Origin: Streptomyces sp. L-9-10
GTDB lineage: Bacteria; Actinomycetota; Actinomycetes; Streptomycetales; Streptomycetaceae
NCBI RefSeq assembly: GCF_004151105.1
Contig: NZ_PHRF01000152.1
Coordinates: 1-64,000 of the forward strand
Length of the DNA stretch: 64,000 nucleotides
Reading direction: 5' to 3'
The position numbers and the translations under genes were made by a program. The notes beneath the pieces were generated by a model, which worked only from the letters and a program-made list of their open reading frames with translations, did not search any database and was not told the origin of the DNA. This document shows positions 17,501-24,915 of the stretch, piece after piece; position 1 is the first letter of the stretch; every line of letters begins with the position of its first letter.

Positions 17501-17512
17501 TGCGGATCCGCA
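17501..17512. promoter_or_regulatory. Candidate operator for the cupin regulator
   Basis: A perfect 12-bp palindrome, TGCGGATCCGCA, lies 11 bp before the regulator start and about 110 bp before the methyltransferase start. Its position between divergent genes, one coding for a helix-turn-helix protein, makes it a reasonable operator candidate. No binding evidence exists here. Confidence 0.4.
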
Positions 17513-17624
17513 ACTTTTCTTGCAAGCGCGAAGCGGCGATGGCGATGCTGTCGGTACATCACCGGCGTCCGCGAGTCCGTACCGGATCACGCTCGGCACG
17601 CCGGCCGACGAAGGGGCGACTCAG

Positions 17625-18308
17625 ATGGATTCCACCCGGCCACAGCCACCCACCGCCGCCGCCGGCACGGGCGACCGGGGCGCGCCGAGCGAGGACGCCG
17701 AGCAGTTCTGGGAGCGGCACTACCGCACCCGGCGCGCCTGGGACGCACGCGTCAACCCGCTCCTCGCCGAGACCGCCGCACCGCTGCGCCCCGGCGCGGC
17801 CCTGGATCTGGGCTGCGGCGCCGGCGGCGACACCATCTGGCTCGCACAGCAGGGCTGGCACGTCACCGCCGTGGACATCTCCGCCACCGCCCTCGAACGG
17901 ATACGGGAACGTGCCCACGATCTCGGCATCGCGGGCCGGGTCGCCACCGAACAGCACGATCTGGCCCGCAGCTTCCCGGCCGGCGAGTTCGATCTCGTCT
18001 CCGCCCAGTACTTCCACACGCCGTTCCCGTTGCTCCGCGGCCGAGTCCTGCGCACCGCCGCACGGGCCCTGCGACCCGGCGGCCTCCTGCTGATCGTCGA
18101 CCACGGCTCCACCGCGCCCTGGTCGTGGAACCAGGACCCCGATCTCCACTACCCCACACCCACCGAGATCGCCGCCGAGCTTGATCTCGACCCCGCGCAC
18201 TGGTCCGTGCCGCGCGCCGACATGCCGCGTCGCCGGGCCACCGGACCGGCCGACGAGACCGCCACCGTCGTCGACAACGTCCTGCTCGTCCAACGCACCG
18301 CCGGATGA
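17625..18308 (+). CDS. SAM-dependent class I methyltransferase
   Basis: A 227-aa methyltransferase with the SAM-binding glycine motif LDLGCGAGGDT at about residue 63. VTAVDIS follows (motif II acidic residue), then LARSFPAGEFDLVSAQYFHTPF and LRPGGLLLIVDH. The start is ATG 17625, preceded by AAGGGG; the frame is open upstream to 17520 but without family similarity. The family resembles TehB/thiopurine-type methyltransferases; the substrate cannot be told. Likely under the divergent cupin regulator. Confidence 0.85.
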   Translation: MDSTRPQPPTAAAGTGDRGAPSEDAEQFWERHYRTRRAWDARVNPLLAETAAPLRPGAALDLGCGAGGDTIWLAQQGWHVTAVDISATALERIRERAHDLGIAGRVATEQHDLARSFPAGEFDLVSAQYFHTPFPLLRGRVLRTAARALRPGGLLLIVDHGSTAPWSWNQDPDLHYPTPTEIAAELDLDPAHWSVPRADMPRRRATGPADETATVVDNVLLVQRTAG

Positions 18309-18337
18309 CGCACCGCCGGATGACGCACCGCCGGATG
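18293..18337 (+). repeat. Three tandem copies of a 15-bp unit across the methyltransferase stop
   Basis: The unit ACGCACCGCCGGATG occurs three times without interruption (18293-18307, 18308-18322, 18323-18337). The methyltransferase stop codon is formed at the first junction, so copies two and three are non-coding. Confidence 0.9.
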
Positions 18338-18400
18338 ACCGGAGTAACCGTCGGTTGACCGCCTGAACCACACGACGTCACGTCGGAACGGAGAGATTCG

Positions 18401-18907
18401 ATGCCAGGAAGTGCGCGGCGGTCCCGGACACGGGCGCAGGACACCGGCCCTCCGAGGACCGGCGCCGACGAGAAGGCCACCCTGCGGGGCTTCCTCGACT
18501 ATCTGCGGAACGCGATCGCGGACAAGGTCGAGGGCGCGCCGGAACCGCAGGTCCGGACAAGCGGAGTGCCCTCGGGCACCAGCCTTCTCGGGTTGCTCAA
18601 ACATCTGGCGTTCGTCGAACGCTTCTACTTCCTCGGTGAGGATGCCGACCAGTGGCGTGCGACCATGCGGCCGTCCGCGGAGGACACCGTCGACAGCGTG
18701 CTGGCCGACTACCGCACGACCGTCGAGCGAGCGAACCAGGTCATCGGCGCCTGCCCCGATCTGGCCCTTCCCGCCCCGCGCCCGCCGCACCGGGGGGCGG
18801 CGCCGTCGATGCGATGGGTCCTGGTGCACATGATCGAAGAGACCGGCCGACATGCCGGCCACGCCGACATCCTCCGCGAGCAGATCGACGGATCCACCGG
18901 CCGCTGA
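18401..18907 (+). CDS. DinB/DUF664 family protein
   Basis: A 168-aa helical-bundle protein of the DinB-like (DUF664) superfamily, many actinobacterial members of which use mycothiol as a thiol cofactor. Visible marks are the first helix ATLRGFLDYLRNAI, GTSLLGLLKHLAFVERFYF and WVLVHMIEETGRHAGHADILRE. These supply histidines (in LKHL and RHAGHAD) at the usual metal-binding positions. GGAGAG precedes the ATG at good spacing. It is 92 bp downstream of the methyltransferase and likely in the same unit. Confidence 0.88.
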   Translation: MPGSARRSRTRAQDTGPPRTGADEKATLRGFLDYLRNAIADKVEGAPEPQVRTSGVPSGTSLLGLLKHLAFVERFYFLGEDADQWRATMRPSAEDTVDSVLADYRTTVERANQVIGACPDLALPAPRPPHRGAAPSMRWVLVHMIEETGRHAGHADILREQIDGSTGR

Positions 18908-18936
18908 CACGCCCGGTACCGGCGCGCGGGGCACTG

Positions 18937-19019
18937 GGCCACCTCAGGTGGCCGGTTGGATCGGGTGAGGTGGCCGTCGGACACAAGGAAGGGTGGGCAC
19001 CTCCCGTGCGTGCCCACCC
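18937..19019. terminator. Two hairpins between convergent DinB and esx genes
   Basis: A compact palindrome GGCCACCTCAGGTGGCC lies at 18937-18953. A second stem, GGGTGGGCA (18991-18999) with TGCCCACCC (19011-19019), is separated by an 11-nt loop. The first suits the rightward unit and the second the leftward esx operon. Confidence 0.7.
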
Positions 19020-19047
19020 TGACCTGTGACGGCTTCCGCCGTTGTGC

Positions 19048-19347
19048 CTACTGGAAGTTCGCGGCGGACCGCTTGTCGCCACTCTGGTAGGCGGGAGCTG
19101 CCTCGCGGACCGCGGACGAGATCTTCAGAAGGTTGCTGTGGATCTCGGTGGCCCTACGGTCCCAGTCGGCCTGGGCGACGTTGTACGCCTCCCGGGCCTC
19201 GCCCTCCCAGAGTTCGGACACGGAACGAATCTTCGCCTGGATGGCCTTGAGGCTCTGGTCGAGCTTGTCCGCCTGCTTCTTGATGTCGCCGGCGGCGGCC
19301 TCGAGCGAAGCGTACGTGACGATCATCGTGCCGTCGTCATATGCCAT
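19048..19347 (-). CDS. esxA: WXG100 family protein (EsxA-like)
   Basis: A 99-aa helical-hairpin protein of the WXG100 family secreted by type VII systems. The turn motif is WEG at residues 47-49 (SELWEGEAREAY), and the C-terminal tail contains YQSGD, which fits the YxxxD/E secretion signal. The start is ATG 19347 with a strong GGAGGACACC before it; the frame continues four codons upstream. It lies 64 nt after esxB-like 19412-19771 and is the last gene of the operon. EsxA and EsxB naming follows S. coelicolor usage by analogy. Confidence 0.92.
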   Translation of the reverse strand: MAYDDGTMIVTYASLEAAAGDIKKQADKLDQSLKAIQAKIRSVSELWEGEAREAYNVAQADWDRRATEIHSNLLKISSAVREAAPAYQSGDKRSAANFQ

Positions 19348-19411
19348 GGTGTCCTCCAACTACTGCCTGGGTGTGGTGCGATGGCCGAATTCGCGGGACG
19401 GCCATCAGGTA

Positions 19412-19771
19412 TCAGAACTTGCTGAGGTTCGACGTCTGAGCCGTCGCGGTGGCGTCGCCGGAGTAGCCGTCGACCACGTCGATGCCCTTCAGGGCCGCCT
19501 CGACCTCGTCTTCGGTGTTGCCGGAGATCGTACGAGCGGCCTCGATCGCTTCCTGGAACTTGAGCAGCAGCTTGCCGATGCCCACCATGTTGTTGTTGAT
19601 CTGCGTCTGCTTCGCGTTGAACGCGCCGGCGCCGATACCACGCCAGGCGCCTTCGAGGCTGTCGATCGTCGCCTGCAGCGCGTGCAGCTGCCCCTTGACG
19701 TCGTCAAAGCTGTTGGTGAGCTCGCCTTGCAGCGACTTGAGGGCTACGCCATTGACCTTCTGGACTGCCAT
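19412..19771 (-). CDS. esxB: WXG100 family protein (EsxB-like)
   Basis: A 119-aa WXG100 protein with the turn motif WRG at residues 43-45 (SLEGAWRGIGAGAF) between two long amphipathic helices. It is longer than the usual 100 aa because of a tail after residue 95 (DVVDGYSGDATATAQTSNLSKF shortened: DVVDGYSGDATATAQ). AAAGGAAGACC precedes the ATG. It pairs with the gene immediately downstream; such pairs form heterodimers exported together. The gene order mycosin-esxB-esxA is leftward. Confidence 0.92.
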   Translation of the reverse strand: MAVQKVNGVALKSLQGELTNSFDDVKGQLHALQATIDSLEGAWRGIGAGAFNAKQTQINNNMVGIGKLLLKFQEAIEAARTISGNTEDEVEAALKGIDVVDGYSGDATATAQTSNLSKF

Positions 19772-19890
19772 TGGTCTTCCTTTCTCGAAGATCCCGGTGG
19801 GTGTGTGTCTCCCCGGGCCGTGCGTGAGCCTCGACGGCGGGTGGATGCCGGGGCCGGGGCGGTGTGGTGAGGTACGTGCGGGTCATACGG

Positions 19891-21207
19891 TCAGGCGGCG
19901 CGGCGCTTGCGGAGGACGAAGAAGGCTCCACCCGCGAGGACCACCACGACCGCGGCCCCACCGAGGATCAGGCCCAACTGGCTGTCGTCCTCTGTGCTCT
20001 TGCCGGCGCCCGCGGCGACGGCCTTGCCCCCGTCTCCGTCTCCGTCGCCCGGGGCGTTCGAAGCCCCCGAGGCCGGTGCCGACGCCGATCCGGAAGGCTC
20101 GGAGGAGGCCGAAGACTCGGACGAGCCGGGCGCGCCGGGAGAGCCCGGCGTCCGCTCATTGGTCAGAGGGCTGAGGTTGGGGTCACCGGGCTTGCCCACA
20201 CCACGGTTGATGTGTGCACCGGGGCGCACGACGCCGTGGCCGGCATAGTTGCTGACCGTGCCCGGTTTCCAGTCCTCGCCTCGGCCGGCGGACTCGAACA
20301 TGACGCGGAGGACCTGGTTCGCTGTCCAGTCAGGATTGGCGGACCAGATCAAGGCGGCGGAGGCGGAGGCGATCGCGGTGGCCGCGCTGGTTCCGCCGTC
20401 ACCGTCACAGTACTTGGTGAAACTCTCGTCGCACCAACGAGGGATGTCGTTACCGGGGGCGGCGATATCGACAGAATCTCCGTGCTGGGAGTAGTCGGCT
20501 ACGCGACCGTCCGGGCCAGACGCGGCGACGCCGACAACTTGCGGATAGCTTGCGGGGTACTGTTTCTTGTTGCCCTTCTGGGCGTTGTTCCCCACCCCCG
20601 CGAAGAACAATTTCCCCTTGCTTTCAGCGTACTTCACCGCCTCCCTCTCTTTCGGAGCGGAAAAGTCACTTGAGAAGGACATGCTGATGATCTGCGCGTC
20701 GCTGTCCGCCGCAGCCCGGATGGCGTCTTCCGCGTCGAAAGCATTGACCGACTGATTGTTCTGCATCTCTGTATCGGTAATGCGCATCGGGATGATCTTC
20801 GCATCGGGGGCCAGACCTCGGATTCCTCCGCTCTTCCCCGTACCTGCGATCAGTTCAGCCATGGTGGTCCCATGACCGCTGTAGTCGTCCGTGGCTTCAC
20901 CAGCGGTGCCCGTGGCGTCGAAACCCTTGAGCACCTGTCCTGTCAGGGACGGTGTGGATGGATTAACTCCGGTATCAATGACAGCGACCTTGATGCCTTT
21001 GCCAGTGGCAGACTTCCAAATGTCCTCGGCGTTCATCGCGTCCAGGTACCACTGCTTCGACTGCACACCGTCCGCAGCAACGGCGGCCGGAGCCATACTG
21101 GCGATGCCCAGGGTGCACGCGCCGACCACAGCCAGCGCGCGGAGCAGCCCACGCCGCAATACAAATGGCGTTCCGCGCTTCCGGGCCTGGCTCATTCCTG
21201 CCGTCAT
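19891..21207 (-). CDS. mycP: Mycosin-type S8 serine protease (first of two)
   Basis: A 438-aa membrane-anchored subtilisin-like protease of the type VII mycosin family. A signal peptide runs to about residue 45 (ending PAAVAADG). The catalytic Asp is in VAVIDTGVN, His in SGHGTTMAEL, oxyanion Asn in GVGNNAQKG and Ser in GGTSAATAIAS. A Ser/Ala/Gly-rich linker (about 360-405) precedes a C-terminal transmembrane helix and RKRRAA tail. It lies 25 nt after the GP-rich protein gene in the esx operon. By eye its GC content is lower than that of its neighbours. Confidence 0.92.
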   Translation of the reverse strand: MTAGMSQARKRGTPFVLRRGLLRALAVVGACTLGIASMAPAAVAADGVQSKQWYLDAMNAEDIWKSATGKGIKVAVIDTGVNPSTPSLTGQVLKGFDATGTAGEATDDYSGHGTTMAELIAGTGKSGGIRGLAPDAKIIPMRITDTEMQNNQSVNAFDAEDAIRAAADSDAQIISMSFSSDFSAPKEREAVKYAESKGKLFFAGVGNNAQKGNKKQYPASYPQVVGVAASGPDGRVADYSQHGDSVDIAAPGNDIPRWCDESFTKYCDGDGGTSAATAIASASAALIWSANPDWTANQVLRVMFESAGRGEDWKPGTVSNYAGHGVVRPGAHINRGVGKPGDPNLSPLTNERTPGSPGAPGSSESSASSEPSGSASAPASGASNAPGDGDGDGGKAVAAGAGKSTEDDSQLGLILGGAAVVVVLAGGAFFVLRKRRAA

Positions 21208-21232
21208 CCTGACTTCCGCACCTTCCCTGTGC

Positions 21233-22885
21233 CTATTCGATGACCGGCGGCACGGCACCGCGCCGTCGAGCCGCCCACGTCTCTTCGTCTTCCGTCAGAT
21301 AGTCAGGACGCTCAGACCCCGTGCGCTCCTGCTCTTCATCCCTGGGCCGGTTCCGACCGGAACCACGCACGAGTCCGGAGCCGCCCTGGGTGAAACCGCC
21401 AGCGCCGGGCCGTGAACCGGAAGCGCTGCCGCGTGGGGTGCCCACCACGCCGTTCGAACTGGCAGTGCCGCGGCCTCCGGGCCGAGGCGAGCCATTCGAG
21501 TTCGCGCCGATGACTCCGGGCTGGCCGACTCGCCCGGCAGGAGGCCGCCCTGCCGACGTTCCACCACTTCCGATGACGGTTCCGCGCGGAATGCGCGAGC
21601 CCGAGGAACCTGAGGTGGGGCGCTGCTGAGGCGTACCACCCACGATGCCGCTCGTACGGCCCGCAGCAGGCTGACCTGTCGTTCCCGGTCTACCGGCTGT
21701 GGGTGTCTGGCCAGGAGCGCCGGCGCGCCCCACCGGGGGACCACCACCCGTCACTCCCGGACGCCCGGCCGCCGGAGAGCGGTCTCCAGTAGCGCCTGCC
21801 TGTGCCACCCTCCCCAGAGGCGGGCCGCCCGCTCTCGGTGCTCCGGTCGGACCCGACGTTCGTGACGTACCGCCTCGCACGGGGTTGACCAATCCGGGCG
21901 CCACCGGAGGGACAGGACCACCGCTGGGGCTTGGCGGCCCAGCGGGAGAGGTAACGGGTGTGGCGCTGGGGGCCGTGGTGGGAGCCGGAGGTGCCGTGAC
22001 GCTGTCGATCCGCATCGACGTGTCCGCAACCGGAAGGGGCGCGACGGCACCGATGGCCTCGGCCCGAGGACCGCTGCTCCCGTTCCCGAGATCCGCACGG
22101 CTCGACGGCGGCTGTTGCACGGTGGTGCCCTGTGCCCCGACTTCCGTCCCAGTCCCGCCAGAGGCCTCTCCCGTGCCAATCTGGCCACGTGGCCGCGGCA
22201 CGGCCGCATTCAGCATCCCGGGGAATTTCGGCGGCTCCTGCCCGGCCAAGGACTCCTCGGAGACCGCGTAGAACGAGGCCAGGCGGTTCATCTGGTTGAT
22301 GGCCTCCTGGCGGTCCTTCTCCACCTTCACGGCCTTGACGTACTCCGGGTTGTCGTCCGTGCGCTCCGGCAGAGGGAAATCCTCCACCTTCTTCGGGACC
22401 GCCCGGCCGTCACGCGGAGGCGCCGAGTTGCGCACCGAGGTCAGGCCCGTGCTCGCGACCTTCATCTGCGTGCCCGCCGCGTTGGCGAACGTGCCCAGGG
22501 CCCAGGCGTGCTTCGCGAGTTCTCCCCCGAACCTGCGGAACTCGGTGCCGGACTCGCCCTTCCACTCGACGGACATGACGTAGTCGTTGAGTTCTTCAGC
22601 GGCCTTGTTGAGGGCGTCCTTGGCGGCGACAAGCGCCTCGCCCGCATCCTCCAGATCCGACGGGTTCGAAGCCTCGACCAAGTCGAGCATCGCGTTGAGC
22701 TGGGCGCCTTCGAAGCTCGTCTTGCCGAAGAACCCACCCGGGCCGCTGCCGCCGAACCCGAAGCCTTCCATCATCGCCGCGACCTGCTCGAAGGCGTCAG
22801 TCGCGGTGAACTTGCCCTGAATCAGGGCCGAGTCCTGCTCCTGCTGTTGCTCAGGGGTCAGTTCTGGCTGCTTTTCGCCACTCAT
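21233..22885 (-). CDS. Large WXG-like protein with Gly/Pro-rich tail (candidate type VII substrate)
   Basis: A 550-aa protein. Residues 1-240 are predicted helical and contain WKG at 108-110 (VEWKGESGTEFRRFGG), a turn like that of WXG100 proteins, followed by a long helix. Residues about 250-540 are a low-complexity region rich in Pro, Gly, Ser and Thr, with TGGGPPVGRAG-like runs. The organisation recalls PPE or other LXG/WXG-type large substrates, but I do not recognise an exact family. It starts 7 nt after the 162-aa gene, so the two are coupled, and precedes a mycosin. Confidence 0.85.
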   Translation of the reverse strand: MSGEKQPELTPEQQQEQDSALIQGKFTATDAFEQVAAMMEGFGFGGSGPGGFFGKTSFEGAQLNAMLDLVEASNPSDLEDAGEALVAAKDALNKAAEELNDYVMSVEWKGESGTEFRRFGGELAKHAWALGTFANAAGTQMKVASTGLTSVRNSAPPRDGRAVPKKVEDFPLPERTDDNPEYVKAVKVEKDRQEAINQMNRLASFYAVSEESLAGQEPPKFPGMLNAAVPRPRGQIGTGEASGGTGTEVGAQGTTVQQPPSSRADLGNGSSGPRAEAIGAVAPLPVADTSMRIDSVTAPPAPTTAPSATPVTSPAGPPSPSGGPVPPVAPGLVNPVRGGTSRTSGPTGAPRAGGPPLGRVAQAGATGDRSPAAGRPGVTGGGPPVGRAGAPGQTPTAGRPGTTGQPAAGRTSGIVGGTPQQRPTSGSSGSRIPRGTVIGSGGTSAGRPPAGRVGQPGVIGANSNGSPRPGGRGTASSNGVVGTPRGSASGSRPGAGGFTQGGSGLVRGSGRNRPRDEEQERTGSERPDYLTEDEETWAARRRGAVPPVIE

Positions 22886-22892
22886 CAGCTAT

Positions 22893-23381
22893 TCACCCCA
22901 TGTCCTTCGTGACGGTCGCGGCCTCGCCACGCGGCTGCCCGGATTCAGCGTTCTTGTCCCCGTGCGTCGTGTCCCGCTTCTCACGCGCCGCAATCTCGTT
23001 GTCAAGCCGAGTCTGGATCGTGTGGAAACGCTGCCGAAGGTCTTCTTCCACGTTGTTGAAGCCGACCTCCGCCGCGTGCACCCCGATGCTCAGCATCTCG
23101 ATCTGATCGCCGAGGGACTTGGAGAGCTTGACGAGCTCCGCATGGACACGGTTGTACTGCGTGAAGAACCCGTCCGCCTCCGCGAACGGCAGGTTGCCAC
23201 CGCTGAAGGAACTCCTCGAAATCCGGTGTGCGGCCACCTTCTTGTTGCCGGCCGCGCCGTTCTCGAGCTCTGTCAGCAGCGCGTTCACACGCGTCTGGAA
23301 GCGCTTCAGCGCTCCGACGCCCTTCTCCAGGTCGCTTCCGGCGCTGGTTCCGCCCCCGCCACCACCACTTGCATCGAGCAC
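22893..23381 (-). CDS. Helical protein at the head of the esx operon
   Basis: A 162-aa protein starting with GTG (MLDASGGGGGG), with GGGGAGG nine bases upstream. After a glycine-rich start it is predicted to be mostly alpha-helical (DLEKGVGALKRFQTRVNALLTE is 22, given here as GVGALKRFQTRVNALL; and FNNVEEDLRQRFHTIQTRL). A charged tail ends the protein. No WXG motif is seen. Size, helicity and tight coupling to the 550-aa gene suggest a partner or chaperone of that protein, comparable to PE/PPE-type pairs. The function is inferred only. Confidence 0.8.
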   Translation of the reverse strand: MLDASGGGGGGTSAGSDLEKGVGALKRFQTRVNALLTELENGAAGNKKVAAHRISRSSFSGGNLPFAEADGFFTQYNRVHAELVKLSKSLGDQIEMLSIGVHAAEVGFNNVEEDLRQRFHTIQTRLDNEIAAREKRDTTHGDKNAESGQPRGEAATVTKDMG

Positions 23382-23447
23382 GATGCCGTACCTCCCCGTT
23401 TGCCCACTCCCCGCACATCGTGCTCGCGGTGGCGTGAACATCACTGA

Positions 23448-23509
23448 TCACATGAAAGCCACTCTATCTACTGGCTCTGACAGCCCCAAGTGCCTTATCC
23501 ATCATGTGA
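23448..23509 (-). promoter_or_regulatory. Candidate esx operon promoter flanked by an inverted repeat
   Basis: On the minus strand a -35 box TTGGGG (23484-23489) and a -10 box TAGAGT (23461-23466) are separated by 17 bp. The promoter would start transcription about 75 nt before the 162-aa gene. Half sites TCACATGA (23448-23455) and TCATGTGA (23502-23509) bracket it as an exact 8-bp inverted repeat. The surrounding 23382-23596 has no gene and is richer in A and T than its neighbours. Confidence 0.5.
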
Positions 23510-23596
23510 CTTCCCCCTACGACGAACCTTTGGTCCTACCCGGTTGCAATCCCCTCACAACTCTTTCGCGCATATTCACGGCCAGTTGACGATCCG

Positions 23597-24907
23597 CTAG
23601 CCACGCACCTCACCCGTCGCGCCCGTCGCAGCCGCCCCACTCGCACCGCCCGAACCACTCGACCCGCTCACCCGGCGCGTTCGCCGCCGCGCGTCGCGGA
23701 GTGCCACCGCGCCGCCCGCGATCGCGGCGACCAGGACGCCGCCGCCCACGACCACGTAGGTCGCCAGACGGGCATTGCGCTCCTCCGCTGTTTCTCCCAG
23801 GTGGAGTTGGGCCGGAGTGGGCGCTTCCGCCTTGTTGAGGCCCTCGTGGGCGACCGGCTCCTCGATGGGCTTGTCGTCCTCCGTCAGGGCCCGTACCGGG
23901 TCGATGACTCCCCAGCCCACCAGCCTGTCATGACCGGCTGTCGATCGTTCGGCGGTCTGCTGGATCTGCGCGACGATCTGCTGCCGCGTCCAGTCCTCGT
24001 GCTTGCTCTTGATGAGAGCGGCGACGCCCGCGACATACGGGGCGGAGAAGCTGGTGCCGTTGTCGGCGCAGTGGCCGCCGCCCGGGACCGTGGAGACCAT
24101 GTCGACGCCGGGGGCCGCCACGCCGACGAACTCGCCGGACTGGGAGAAGGCCGCGCGTTCGTTGTTGCGGTCGGAGGAGGCCACGGCCAGGACACCCTTG
24201 TACGAAGCCGGGTAGGTCTCCTTGACGTTGCCGCCCAGACCGTCGTTGCCGGCCGAGGCGACGATGACGATCTCCTCCGCGAGAGCGTCGTCCACCGCCT
24301 GCTTCAACAGCGGCGTGGGTTCGACGGCGTTGGCCGTGTCCTGCGAGATGTTGATGACGTCGGCGTCCTCGGCGACGGCGTGCTTGATCGCCGCGGCGAG
24401 GGTCAGGGCAGTGCCGTTCCCGTCGGCGTCGTTCTGCTGGATCGGGATGATCGTCGCTTCGGGCGCGAGGCCGACGAAACCGGTGCCCGTCATGGCGCGG
24501 GCCGCGATGATACCGGCGACCTTGGTGCCGTGCCCCACGGTGTCCGTGGTGCCGTCCTCCTTGCCGCGCTCAAGCTTGTTGCCGTTGTCGTCCTTGAGGT
24601 CCCGGTCCATCATGTTCTTGCCGCTCTTGGTGTCCACGGCGGCCTTCAGCTGCCGGTTCTTGATGTCGACGCCCGTGTCGATGACCGCGACCCGCACCCC
24701 CTTGCCCCGGGACTGGGCCCACAGCTCGTCCAGCTGAACGCGTTGCAGCGACCAAGGCCTGCCCGCGTACTTCTTCCCGGGGTAGGTGCACTGGTCGGAA
24801 TCCGCGGCGGCGGGGGACACGGGCAGGCCGATCAGCACGACCGTGGTGGCGGCCGAGACGGCGAAGAGGCGCCACCGAGCCTGAGTATGCGTGTGCGTGT
24901 GTGGCAT
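23597..24907 (-). CDS. mycP: Mycosin-type S8 serine protease (second of two)
   Basis: A 436-aa subtilisin-like protease with a signal peptide (cleavage near PAAADSD, about residue 35). The catalytic Asp is in VAVIDTGVD, His in VGHGTKVAGI, Asn in ASAGNDG and Ser in NGTSFSAPYVAG. A C-terminal transmembrane helix (about 388-410) is followed by a basic and Gly/Ser-rich tail. It begins 8 nt after the eccB stop (ATG 24907; GTG 24913 is also possible), so it is the operon partner of eccB, the usual mycosin position. It is clearly a different protein from the esx-linked mycosin. Confidence 0.93.
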   Translation of the reverse strand: MPHTHTHTQARWRLFAVSAATTVVLIGLPVSPAAADSDQCTYPGKKYAGRPWSLQRVQLDELWAQSRGKGVRVAVIDTGVDIKNRQLKAAVDTKSGKNMMDRDLKDDNGNKLERGKEDGTTDTVGHGTKVAGIIAARAMTGTGFVGLAPEATIIPIQQNDADGNGTALTLAAAIKHAVAEDADVINISQDTANAVEPTPLLKQAVDDALAEEIVIVASAGNDGLGGNVKETYPASYKGVLAVASSDRNNERAAFSQSGEFVGVAAPGVDMVSTVPGGGHCADNGTSFSAPYVAGVAALIKSKHEDWTRQQIVAQIQQTAERSTAGHDRLVGWGVIDPVRALTEDDKPIEEPVAHEGLNKAEAPTPAQLHLGETAEERNARLATYVVVGGGVLVAAIAGGAVALRDARRRTRRVSGSSGSGGASGAAATGATGEVRG

Positions 24908-24915
24908 GGTCACCC

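Noticed and set aside
17520..17624. Upstream extension of the methyltransferase to 17520
   Set aside because: The added residues show no similarity to the family and would overlap the regulator promoter region; AAGGGG stands before ATG 17625.
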